In this document: piece by piece, positions 10,401 to 21,812 of the stretch
Numbering within the stretch: position 1 is the stretch's first letter
Layout of the letters: the number at the start of each line of letters is the position of its first letter
NCBI RefSeq assembly: GCF_014898815.1
Contig: NW_026515433.1
Coordinates: 518,501 to 582,500, forward strand
Direction: 5' to 3'
Origin: Panonychus citri
Taxonomy: Eukaryota; Arthropoda; Arachnida; Trombidiformes; Tetranychidae
Length of the DNA: 64,000 bases
Notes under the pieces: generated by a model
The model's database searches: none
What the model saw: only the letters and a program-made list of their open reading frames with translations
Told to the model about the DNA's origin: nothing
Program-made: the position numbers and the translations under genes

Positions 10401-13400
10401 ATGGGCGAAATTCCGATGAACCCATTATCACCCATGGATACACTGTGGTCTCTGACATTCCCTGTAAAGATGTTCTCGAAGCAATTGCTGAAACAGCCTT
10501 TAAAACCTCTTGTTACCCTGTAATCCTTTCGTTTGAAAACCATTGTTCAACTCGTCAACAAGCCAAAATAGCCCAATATTGTCGTAAAATTTTTGGTGAA
10601 ATGCTTTTAACTGAACCTCTTCCCTCTCATCCGCTCAAACCCGGTGTTAATCTGCCCTCTCCTAATTTATTGATGAGAAAAATTTTGATTAAAAATAAAA
10701 AGAAACACTCAAAGCAGAGGAAAAATAAACGAGGAACTAATCTCACAAGCACTTCAACTACGTCCAATTCAACTTCAAATCCCGGTGATGGTCTTGGTGG
10801 TACTGGACCATCCGTGAGGATCGAAACTTCATCAACCATGACATCTTCAGGTGAAACCCCTAATACGATTACGGGATCATCGTCTTCATCATGTCTTCCA
10901 ACATCCACTCCCGAGAGACGTGCTACTCTCCAAACAAATAATAGCGACGAGTCCAACACCCTGGAAAGAGAGGATTCCTCCCAATTAGCCGATAACGACG
11001 ATTCTCTCAGTGGTCAAGGTGGTTCGACCGGTACTGGTTTGGCTGCAAACAACAAGATAGCAGTTACATCAAGTTGTGATTTGGATGATAATGAATCTGA
11101 TTACAGTCTCGAAGATGATGACGCTGGTCCTCCAAGTGAAGCCGGTGGAGCCGCTTCAGGCAGTTCAGTTGGTGAACAACTCGAAGGTGATGTTCATAAG
11201 GAAGCAGAGGCTTGTGATGATATGTCCGCTATTGTTAATTATATTCAGCCAGTTAATTTCGTCTCCTTTGAATATTCTGAAAGTAAGCAATTAACCTTTT
11301 GATTATCATTCCTAACTATTATCACCATGATTGTCACTCTTTTTGTCTTTGTCTTAAAGCTACTCAATGTTACATTGTGTGTAAAATAACACAACATTGA
11401 TTAAATCAAGTCAAACAAAATAGTCACTCTATTAACATAATCATTTCCCAAATTAATTAACATACCATCATTATCATATTATCTTAGTATTTATTACCTT
11501 TTTTCTATTTCTTTTTTTTTCTATTTACTTTTCTCCATATCATTGCTCTCTCTTCATCACTTTCGCCTTTGTGAACATCGCTCATCTCTCATCCTCATCT
11601 CTCTTCCAGAGCGCAATAGAAGTTATGAAATTTCCTCATTTGTCGAAGCCCAAGCAACAAGCTTGTTAAAAATGCGACCAGTCGATTTTGTCAAGTAAGT
11701 TAATTATCAATTAACGTGATTAATATTCATACGATTTGTTGGATGAAGAAAAAAACATAATCATGGAAGGCAAAAAAACCTCTCTTAATCTATTAGTTTA
11801 TCAAGATTTACTCATCTAAGTTAACGGTAATTATATTAAAGTAAACGAAGCAAGAAATGATGTAGAATTACAATTGAACAGAAATATATATATTGAAGTA
11901 CAAATTAATCATTCTAATGAAATAATAATGATTGTTGTAAATCAAACAAAGTGTTGATAATGATGAGAGATAAATGAATTGTAACAAATCTCATTTGTTG
12001 ATTTTTCTCATCTTCTCACCTTCATCATCATAAACAACAGAAGAAAAAAACACCAAGAGATAAACAAAGAGAATGAGGAAAAAAGGAAAAGATAGAAAAT
12101 GGTTTTCACAATCGTGAAACTCAATATAAGGTGTAAATGATTCCATCTCATGATGATGATAATGGTCCCCATCATCTGTTCATATATAATATTATTTCAA
12201 GTTATCATCATCATGATTCTTTCAAGTTTTCAAAAATACGAGTAATACATATATTTATGATTTTTCTTAAATTCTGTTGGTTTATTATCTGTGAGGAAAC
12301 AAACTAATGCAATTTTTATGATAACAAAAAAGCTAAGACATGATGATGATCATCTTCATGTTCATCTTAAAAACCATCTTTCATTTATATTTATTTTCCA
12401 TCTTACTTTTCATCATGGTGATAATCATTTTCCTTGCAGCCTAAACAAAGTTCAGTTAAGCCGAATCTATCCGAAAGGAACTCGAGTGGATTCGAGTAAC
12501 TATATGCCTCAAGTCTTTTGGAACGCTGGTTGTCAAATGGTTGCCCTTAATTTTCAAACTTTAGGTAAGTTTTAACTTGATTTTCGAATTTAATATTACA
12601 TAAGAAAGAAGAAAAGAGAAGAAACTCTGTTAAATTGGAACATGAAGAAAAGAAGATGCGAGTGAGAAACATTTTCGATCCAAGATGAACAGAGAACTTG
12701 TAATTTTGAGAGAAATGAAAAGCCTATGAAATTGTAATAATAGAAAGAACATATGATGAAAGATGAAGATGAAAAAATAAGAGAAAATCTTAGAATTTAA
12801 CACAACCATTTCCTGTCAAGTTTTCATTTCCTTTTTTTATCCTAATCTATCATTCACAGTTATTTCGTCGTGTATCTTGTAGACATTTTTACTTTATCTC
12901 CATCATCTTTTATCTCTTTCATTATAATCAACCGTTTTCATCATTGGTTTCTTTTCTCTCTCTCTCTGATTCATAAATAGAGAACTTTTCTATCTTATTC
13001 TATTCATTGAACTCTAACAACATTGACTTATATACTCTTTTTGTGATGATGATTTGTGTACATACTCAAATTGTATTTCATATCTTCATTCTCAGTTTAT
13101 CATGGATGTTATATCATCTCTATCCTTTTCTATCTCTTTCTTTTATCTTCATCATTTTCCACCTTCATCGTTACCTTTGTGTATTTCCACCATCACACTG
13201 AGGCTAACAGCTTGTAATATAATCAACTTCAAAAGTAGATTCCCATCTGAATTGCTAAATAGTCTTTCAGTACTTGGAGTCCTTAAGCAAATATGATAGT
13301 AATAGTAACATTCATTTCCAACTGAGCTCTCAACAGAACAGCATTTTTTACGAATTACTCCTTTTCTATTCGTGAAATTTATCATGCATCTTTACTCATC

Positions 13401-13408
13401 ATCAGGCA

Positions 13409-13442
<34 letters not shown>

Positions 13443-14332
13443 TTCGTCCCCCAGCTTATCATCATAATAAAAATAATCATCATCCTCATCAACATAGCAT
13501 CAGTTTCACTATTAACGTTATAATGATATTATCATCATTATCCTTTCCCCTTTCCCTCATCTTTTTGTTTTTCCTCTTTTCCTCTTTTCCATTTTCACAT
13601 TATACTTTAATCACTAAATTTATCTAACTTTTTATTGGATAAACCTTTTAATTATCAAGCTTACACCAGAGTTTATCATGATAATAACATGGTGGTAACT
13701 CTACTCGAAAAAAACGATGTTTTTTTATCCAACCTTTCAGAATAATAATATTATCATTATTATTTATACAAACATATTTATATGAATTATTTGTTACGTG
13801 ATAATAACGTTAATTCGCAGGTTATTCATCTTCATCTTCTTCCTTTTCCTCTCTATTTCATCCTGTTATCATTAACAATTTTTGACGAATTTTTTTCCTT
13901 AAGATGCTTAATGCTCTTCCATCTGTTTATATCAGATTATGAATACATTTTTCTTATCATAATAACTATTTTAATACTGTGTCTGAGTGTCTTTCGCATT
14001 TGTTACTATTTTCTTTGAGAAATTTGTTGCTTTCTAATAAATGCTTATGCTAAATGCTGAGAGTGATATGCAAAGAAATAGATTCTTTATGCTCATTCCT
14101 AAACTCCCATAAGAATATCTTCTTATTCAATAATCTCATGTCGAGCAATAACCTTTACTCCTTCTTTTCTCTCTTACTTTTTCTTTCATCTTCATCCTCA
14201 TCCTGTTTCTTTTTTCCTCATTTTCATCATATTCCTTTACTGTGTATCTTCCTTCCTTTCCCTTCCCTTCCCCTCCCCACTCCCATTTTCTTTGGTTTTC
14301 TCTCTGAACACTTTAAATTACATGTTTTCTAT

Positions 14333-14389
<57 letters not shown>

Positions 14390-16992
14390 ATCCAATATCT
14401 CTGAACACTTTATATTGATGACATTGAAAATTGTCCGAGATTTTTGCCTTTTTCCTCTTTGGTTTTACCATTTTCTCTTAACAGAATTTCAAGGTTTAGA
14501 ATTGATGAAATGAGAATGATAGTAATTCGCTATTGATCTTCTACGCTTGAATTGATCTTCAACTTGTTAAATAAACTGTCTCCAGATACATGAAAAGGAT
14601 TATCGTTGTCATAGTAACTGTCTAGTGTGGGAGTGATTGGGATGCTGGAGGGTTAAATAGGATTGGTGATGCTATTGCTGCTTCTTCTGGGAAGCAAATT
14701 ATCTTACCATGAAGAGAGGAGATGATTGTGATGATGGAAATGAGGATAAGGATGAGGATGATGATACAAAAGAAGGAGGATGAAGATGGAGGGAAAAACT
14801 TTCATATAACTAGAAATCAATGAGAATTAGTTTTGTGATGAGAGAAAAAAATTATCTAAATTGCGATACTAATTAAATGTGTTCACTTAACGATTCATTC
14901 TTATTTTTTACATGATTTAATCTTAAATTAAACTGCTCATCTAATTTGTCACTTTTCATTGAATTCTGCAATTTACTAATATAGATCTTGGTATGCAATT
15001 GAATGTGGGAATTTTTGAATATAATGGTCGAAGTGGTTACCTGTTAAAACCTGATTTCATGAGACGAATGGACAGGAAATTTGATCCGTTCACTGAATCA
15101 ACTGTTGACGGGATAATTGCAGGAACTGTTTCAGTACAGGTGAGTTTTTGCTGAGGAAAAAATTTGAAATGAAAAAATAAAACTGCACTTTAGGTAATGA
15201 AATACTACGAGTTTTGATCCGAGTTTCATTATAAATTATCATCAGTTTTTGATTGATTACATTTTCTAAATCGTCTTCTCATTTTCTGCTCCAATTTCAA
15301 ATTTCAGATTATTTCAGGTCAATTTTTAAGTGATAAAAGAGCAGGGACTTATGTAGAAGTTGATATGTTCGGTTTACCTGCGGACACTATTCGTCGGAAA
15401 AGAACCAAAACGGTGCCTAATAATGGAGTGAATCCAATATACGATGACGATCCTTTCGTTTTTAAGAAAGTGGTACTTCCTGACTTAGCCTGCCTTCGGA
15501 TTGCTGCCTATGAAGAAGGTGGCAAGTTCATTGGTCACCGAATTCTTTCCGTTGTCGGACTTCGGCCTGGGTATCGTCACTTAGCCTTAAGAAATGAGTC
15601 TGGCCAACCATTAACTCTTCCTACACTTTTTGTCCATATAACTGTCAAAGATTATGTTCCTGAGGGTTTATTTGAGTTGGCTGACGCTCTGGCTAATCCA
15701 ATAGCTTATCAATCAATGTTTGAGAAAAGAGAGAAGCAATTGTTAGCTTTAACTGATGAAGATGGTGACAGTGAACAGGGAACTAGTGAAAAAGGATCCA
15801 ATTCCGGACTCAATAACACATCTACAGTCGCTGCCAAAGCAACGGTTACCAATGATTCTAGTGAGCGAAAAACAAATGCAACTGAAGATAGCAGACGAAC
15901 GTCATCAGGTTTGATTGGCTCATCAACTTCGAAACACGAATCAATGAATGGAACTGTTTCCGTTACTTCGAATCGTAATGCTACAACCTCTTCCTCTGTG
16001 ACTCCCTCACTTACATGTCAAGTCGTCTCATCTCCAGCTCATCCAGCAACAGTGCCTCCATTGATCCGTCAAGATACTACTTCATTAAGGAAAAACCAAT
16101 CAGTTCGAAGTTTATCGGACGAAGCAGGTCCTGAAAGATCGGTCTATCTATTGGAGTCGGAAGCTTGTAATATTGAAGTGGAAACATTGGAAGCGTTAAA
16201 GAACCATAAAGACGTTTTAGAAGTGACCGGAAAATTAGAGAAAGATATCGCCGAAACGAAGAAAAAGTTTGAGAAATCTCGAGCGAAAGTCGCAAGTAGT
16301 CATCAAAAAGGACATAAACTGATGATGTGCAGCTCACAAAGTAAACAACGATCTGTATTAGTTAAAAATTTATTTCGAAAATCATCTTCATCAACGGATG
16401 CAAGAAGTTTAAACAAACGTTTAAGTGAAGTTGATGTTACATCCACTAGTCCAGAGATGGTGACGAGACTTCAAGAACTCCATCGAACTTGGGCGAGAAC
16501 GTTATATGATTTAACGTTAGAACAATTTAACGCGGAGAAAACTCTTCGCTATAAATATCATGAAAAGTATTATGCAGCTCTTGAGGAAGCTATGCAAACA
16601 TCTCAATCCTCTCAGGAAAAGTATTTGCAAAAATTACATGTTACCGACGTTAATAGAGTACAGAAAGAGTAGAAACTCAAATAAAAGAAGACATCAATAA
16701 TTTGGTTAAAAAGTATAAGGACAAAGCTGAATTATCTCGAGTTAAACGGGAACAACACCAGCGAATCATCGATGCTGCAGTAGCAGAGCGACAACGATTG
16801 GGCAATTTATTGGCCCGGAGGAAATCAGAGTTGACCAGTAGACATGAACTTGTACAAAGAGAATTAGTTGAAGATAAAAGAAAGACAAAAGATAAAATTG
16901 ATCGTGAACATCAACAGAAATGCGACTCATTGACGACAGAAATAGAATCAACTGAACCAACTACATTCATAGAAAACTGGACACCCAAATGA
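7483..16992 (+). CDS. Phospholipase C beta (PLCB1/Plc21C type), frame break near the C-terminus
   Basis: This enzyme is the Gq-coupled phosphoinositide phospholipase that cleaves PIP2 into IP3 and diacylglycerol at the plasma membrane. Coding exons are 7483-7581, 7861-8468, 9097-9290, 10167-11282, 11610-11694, 12440-12564, 14985-15139 and 15308 onward; all phases agree. Domains in order are a PH-like domain (VKWDD start), EF hands, the X box with catalytic His at about 344 (SSHNTYL) and 390 (THG), a Ser/Thr/acid-rich X-Y linker, the Y box (LSRIYPKGTRVDSSNY), a C2 domain (GTYVEVDMFGLP) and a long helical C-terminal domain. The frame stops at 16670-16672 after 1248 residues. However, the coiled-coil continuation (KKYKDKAELSRVKRE, VAERQRL) is open in another frame to 16992, so one base is probably missing in the AAA at 16664-16666. 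Introns of 0.3-2.4 kb contain CT microsatellites. Confidence 0.95.
9561..9587. repeat. Perfect 12-bp inverted repeat in a PLC-beta intron
   Basis: The arms acatatatgata and tatcatatatgt flank a 3-base loop. It is AT-only apart from a G/C in each arm and lies in the third intron. No function is evident. Confidence 0.6.
9818..9842 (+). repeat. (CT)n microsatellite, PLC-beta intron 3
   Basis: About 12 uninterrupted CT units lie on the coding strand of the intron. Confidence 0.9.
13409..13442 (+). repeat. (CT)n microsatellite, PLC-beta intron 6
   Basis: A CT tract with one interruption, followed by tttcgtcccccag. It could act as a strong polypyrimidine tract, but no exon follows in frame that I can support. 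Confidence 0.85.
14337..14387 (+). repeat. (CT)n microsatellite of about 25 units, PLC-beta intron 6
   Basis: This is the longest simple repeat in the window. It gives rise to a spurious Ser-Leu repeat reading frame. Confidence 0.9.
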
Positions 16993-18222
16993 GCGCAACA
17001 ATCACCATGAAATGCTCGATTATCGTTACCATGTAATACGCATAAAAGAGATGCTACAAAACGCAATCCAACAAAAACCTATCGCACAAGAAACGGAAGC
17101 TAAACCTCGCCAAAATGTTAATTAACAAGCAACAATTTCTAAATAATTAGCAACACGAGCCTCTAAATTGTTCGATAAACTAAATTCATTTCAATCAATG
17201 AAACTCAAGTTTCATCTCAAGATGAATTGACCTTTAATCTTCTGACTAAATTGTAACTGATTGTTAACTTTTTTTCTCATAATGTCCTTTCTCAAATGAA
17301 AGAAGATGAAAATGGAACCAGAAAAAAACTTTCAATTCCATTTTGTTTTTCGATAAATACTATTAATATATTAGATGTCAATTAAGTTGATGCAAGCAAT
17401 TAGCTCCTTTTCCATTCATCTGTTAAAATTGTAATGTTGATCTCTTAATCCCCAATAATCTTTCAATCTCTTTTCTCTATCGATTCTTTTTAATTCTGAT
17501 TCTCTCATCTGTCTCTTTTTTTCCTATTGTGATCATTAATTAAAAGTGTTAAATCCCTAATTTCAACTATTTTGTGCTCACTATATTGTAACTGTTAATT
17601 ATATACCTTTGAAATCGTATCAATGATGCGAGATGATGAAAACTAATTCTAATCATTCCAACCATTTGCTTTGAACAAAACAAGGAAACATTTTGAGAAT
17701 CAAATTGATCTAAATTGTGACAAATCAAATCAAAATCTATGTAAATCTAATAAATGTGTAATTCTTCTCATTGTTTTTAGTTTAATTAATTGTCATTTTC
17801 TCTTGTCTCTTACCTTTTATTTCCTGACAATCAAACAGTTAATTAAGTTAACGAAAGGTAAGTAAAGTTGATCGGAATGAATTTGAAAAAAAAGTGATGA
17901 TCAGTTATCATCTAATTACGAGAAATCTTTTTAATTGTTTCAAATGATGTGAGTAAATGTTTACATGTTAGAGGTAAATTTTGACAGCAATTAAGGGATT
18001 GTTGATATTTCTTGAAAATCACTGAGATAAATTAAAAATTAACTGGCACAGAAAAAGAGATGTTAGTTTGAAAGGATGCGAAAAAAGTAACAATCAAGTT
18101 GATGATGAGAAAAAAATGATTAATTTAATTACTGGAGACAAATTGAAGATTAACAATTAACTGTTCAATTGCTTGAGGGACAAATCAATTACCACCATCC
18201 TCCTCCTCCTCCATCATGATGA
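16993..18222. other. Non-coding region after PLC-beta
   Basis: This AT-rich stretch holds the presumed 3'UTR of PLC-beta and the 3' flank of the small secreted gene on the other strand. I find no supported gene; the frame near 17671-17865 is short and has no homology that I recognise. Confidence 0.5.
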
Positions 18223-19090
18223 TCATGCCTGTAATTGATAGGAAATAAATTAAAAGTGATTAATATTATTGATCAACTTTTCCTGTTCATCTTTGTGTTT
18301 AAATTGTAATCTTGTTAATAGTTTGATTTAGTTCATCATGCGACTTAAACTGCAACCTGACTCCTAATTTGACTCAAACAATTAGACTAATTAAGATTAA
18401 TCAACCTTACCAATTGTCCTTTAAACTCCTTGTAATTACTATAACCAAATGATAGTCCACTATGATCTGGAGTTAAGTGACCGTTCATGTGGCTACTCCA
18501 AGTTTCATGGACTCGTGGGCTATAATCATGAGTACTGATCAGAACGGTCAAAGCTAATCGTTAATTGTTATTCAATTGTTAGTAAATTGTTGTTTAATGA
18601 GAAGGTAAAAATTTCCGTAAACTCAACAATTGAATTGAATTACTAAAGATTAAAGTACCGACTAATAAACTAACACGTAGAACAAATTTTACCAATTAGA
18701 TTTTAATCACTTAGCTGTTAATTAATCAGTAAATCTATGAACAATTTAATTACAATTTTTTTGTTTAAAATAGCAAAACCGCAGATAAACAATTAAGATA
18801 ATATTTCAATTGTTTATTTTAAATGATGTTGCGTCATTGTAACAATAATTAACTGAGAACTTAATTGTTTTCGTTACTTTAATTACTAAAAAAAGATTTA
18901 ATTGTAAGTGATTAGCGGCTAATTGGTCTTTTACTTACACGTAAGGATAGTAAACATAGGCTGGTGCTTGTTCGTGTTGACGTCCTAATAAAGAGCCGAT
19001 CAATAAGCCGGTGAGAAACTTTTTCGAGGCATAAGTTGTAACAATTAAGAAAAACAGACAACAAACAAAGAAAATTAAACGAAAAGACAT
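18223..19090 (-). CDS. Small secreted protein, unknown family
   Basis: I do not recognise this gene. Exon 1 (19090-18939) starts MSFRLIFFVCCLFF, a clear signal peptide ending near TTYA, and continues into a Tyr-rich end (AYVYYPYV). Exon 2 (18534-18411) encodes a His/Ser/Tyr-rich stretch with HDYSPRVHETW and LSFGYSNYKEF. Donors and acceptors are good. Exon 3 enters at 18228, where the phase from exon 2 gives one codon and then a stop at 18225-18223, for 93 residues. In a different phase the same exon reads HDHHDGGGGGWW and stops at 18189, which looks more like coding sequence and suits a secreted His/Gly-rich product. The end of the protein is therefore uncertain. It resembles the His-rich gene at 23.8 kb only in being small, secreted and His-containing. 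Confidence 0.6.
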
Positions 19091-19858
19091 TTTGGAAATC
19101 ATTTTTTCTCACAATTTATCGTTGATTTGATTGACACTCGAGTTAATTTTTTGATTAGTTGATCACAATTTGAATGTTTAACACAACTGATTTTGATTGA
19201 AAGTGATTTAAACTGTCACATTTTGATCACTTTTATTATCTGTCCATTTGAGGCGGAGACAATTTTAGTTATTAGACAATTGTCACAATATTTGGTTAAT
19301 TTGATGATTATTGATTGATTAGGAAATTCAATTTAATCCCAATATCTTATTCCGGGTCAGATGATTGATTAATTGGCGTGTCGATAACCCTAAAAATTGG
19401 ATTAACTACAAGTTCACATTTCAGGTCATCGAAAGTGTTGTAATTAAAACTTTGCAATCAACTTTTTGGTTTTTCAACATTTTGATATTGTGACAATTAT
19501 TTAACACGTTACAATATTTAATTAAAGTGTTTGACAATTACATCAAAAAAAACAATCGTTTATTATCTGATTACTATTGATCACGAAAAAGAAAGTGAAT
19601 TAAGTGCGTGATTAATATGGATGGTAGATGCTCACTCGACTGTGGACAATGTCAATCAGTGGCCGCAATTTTGATTGGTTACAATAACAATCTATATTGT
19701 GGTTTGTAATTAATTGAGAAGTAAAAATGTAATGAGAATCTGGTCATAAGAAAATGATGTAAATAAAATAGATAAATTGAGATAGAACTGTAAATAAAAT
19801 GAACTTTAGATGAGCTGTAAGAGAGAGAAAGAAAGAAAGATTATTTTGTTTGGAATGG
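19091..19858. other. Non-coding gap with a purine-rich end
   Basis: This holds the promoter of the small secreted gene and the 3' flank of the coiled-coil gene. A 33-codon Cys-containing frame at about 19618 was not accepted as a gene. A gagaaagaaagaaag tract lies at about 19820-19840. Confidence 0.4.
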
Positions 19859-21002
19859 CTAAGCTTCCCAGAGAACAGGTAAACTATCGGTGATCTTATC
19901 ACTTGATTGACTTGCTTGAATCTTTTTCAATGTGAGTTTTTGTGGCTCTCGGGTTTGTGGTTCAGGAGAATGAGGTTGCGATGGTTTGATGCTTATGCGA
20001 TTATTTTGCTTTAGATTTCCAAGATCTTTGAAAATATTTTCAAATTCGTCCAATTTTTCTAGGCTCATGTTGAGATTCAGTTTCTTTTGAGTGTTTTCCA
20101 ATTCTTTCATGTTCCGCTGGGTTGGTGTTGTCGATGAACTATTCAAAAAACTGTTGAATAGATTAGATTTAGTTTTCTTGCAGGAGAAGAAGTCGGACAT
20201 GTTAGGAAAAGAATCTCCTGATTTGCGTTTGCCGGACGATTGGGTCAAATTGACCTTATCAAATATTTCAGAACAAATATCAGCTCTATGAACGGGCTTT
20301 GAGAAATTTAATTCACCAACATAACTTAAGATTGTTTTCTTTTCTTCATAATCGTTTTCCTTGTGAGCCATTTTCTGAGCCTTTGCTTCCTTTTCCTTCT
20401 TCAAGCGATCTTCTTTCATAGTTTTGTTGGTCAAGCGATCATCTTCAATCTCTTCTATCGGCTTTTTATTTTTCACTCTTTCACTTTCTAAATTGTGTTT
20501 ATCATTATCGATTTCACGTCGCAGCTCTTTCTCGCGTTTTCTTATCGACTCGAGTTCCTCCCGAATCCTTTCCGTCTCTTCGCGAGCTTGAACAAGCACA
20601 TCCTTCAACTCAATCAGCTGTTTCTTGTAGGATCTCAGAGATTTGGTAAGACGCTTTTGAACTTCAACATGATGAGCACGACTTTCTTTATATTTATGGG
20701 TCTCTGCCTCTTTTTCTGTTGAACACGAGAAGAAACAATAAAACAAAATGTTAGATTTGAATAAGAAAAAGATTAAATAAAAGAGAATTTAATTTACCTT
20801 CGATGATCATATTAATCTTTGTTTGTAAAATTCGACAATTACTTTCCAATTGAGTCTTTTCTTGTTCAGCAGCTACAAGTCGATTCTCAATTGATTTAAT
20901 TTCCTTGGAAAAAGTATCATCAAGACTCTTTGGATTGTCATTAAAATATTCTGATTCTTTGACTTCTTCACTTAAAATGTCAATTGGCTTTATTGGCTCC
21001 AT
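19859..21002 (-). CDS. Orphan coiled-coil protein
   Basis: I do not recognise the family. Two exons (21002-20798, 20715-19859) encode 353 residues; the ATG at 21002 (start MEPIKPIDIL) is the only AUG in frame at the beginning. Residues from about 35 to 180 are heptad-like and rich in Glu, Lys, Arg and Gln, including EETERIREELESIRK and KEKELRREIDND-type segments, so a long coiled coil is expected. The C-terminal half is Ser/Asn/Lys-rich and probably disordered, with a basic GKRKSGD patch and a CKKTK cluster that could act as nuclear localisation signals. There is no signal peptide or membrane segment. It is divergent from UTP3. A cytoskeletal, kinetochore or nuclear scaffold role is possible but unsupported. 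Confidence 0.75.
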
Positions 21003-21812
21003 GGTCAAGAATCAGCAACTAAAAGAGAACATTTAACAAATAAAGAAGAAAATATAACGTGATTATGCAAGGTAAATGTATATAAGAGTATATTAAATGG
21101 TTAAATTGTAAAGGATTATAATCAAAATCAATCGTAATTATGACAAGAAATTGGCTTGAAAAAAGATGAACAAAGTAAAGAAAAATAGATCAATGTGATC
21201 ATTTTATGGCGGCAAATGCTAGAGAAATTAGAGACAGAATATGAATTGAACACAAGGAGAAATAAATAATGATGGAAAAAATAATTACATGAGATGATGG
21301 AGATTATGTTGAGCTGATGATTTGATTATTAATTTAATGAACTTAAATAAAAGACGAAAACCTTTTTCTATATTAAAAATGATAAACAATAGACAAAGGA
21401 AAATGTCAATAGCTTTGAAATTATTCCTTCGGTTGTTGATTAATTCACAATTCCAATTGATGTTGATCAATTTTCTCCAAGTTTTATTTCAGTTTGTTGA
21501 TAATCAGATTAAATCTTTGTCACTGTCAATAAAATAATCAAAAGTCGAATAAAAAAATTGATTAGAAATCAATTGACAAACCAGATGATTGGAATTCTGA
21601 ACCAGTCAGACTGAAGAGCCTCTGGTTTTAAGCCGAGAAAAATTCAGCTGAAAGGCAAACGTTCAGCTGACGGACCACATGTTCCAATTCAGTCAATGTT
21701 TTTGTCTGTTTACTTTCTTAGTTTGATTCTTAATTTGATTATTTTTCTTTGTTATCCTGTGATAATTTGTTTGTGTTGATTTAGAGCTGATTGAACATCT
21801 CAAAAGATAAAC
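21003..21812. promoter_or_regulatory. Divergent promoter region, coiled-coil gene / UTP3
   Basis: This 0.8-kb gap lies between two genes that point away from each other. Two close copies of ttcagctga lie at about 21643-21670 just upstream of UTP3 and could be regulatory E-box-like (CAGCTG) sites. This is inference from position only. Confidence 0.3.

Noticed and set aside
13007..13385. Several 60-80 codon frames in a PLC-beta intron
   Set aside because: They overlap each other on both strands, are low in complexity and match nothing; the flanking exons splice in phase without them.
14054..14404. 116-codon frame ending in Ser-Leu repeats
   Set aside because: It is produced by the CT microsatellite inside a PLC-beta intron.
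16664..16672. Programmed -1 frameshift in PLC-beta
   Set aside because: There is no X-XXY-YYZ slippery heptamer and no obvious downstream pseudoknot, and two other genes show the same type of one-base loss, so an assembly error is simpler.
19618..19719. 33-codon Cys-containing frame on the plus strand
   Set aside because: Too short, no signal peptide, no splice partner found.
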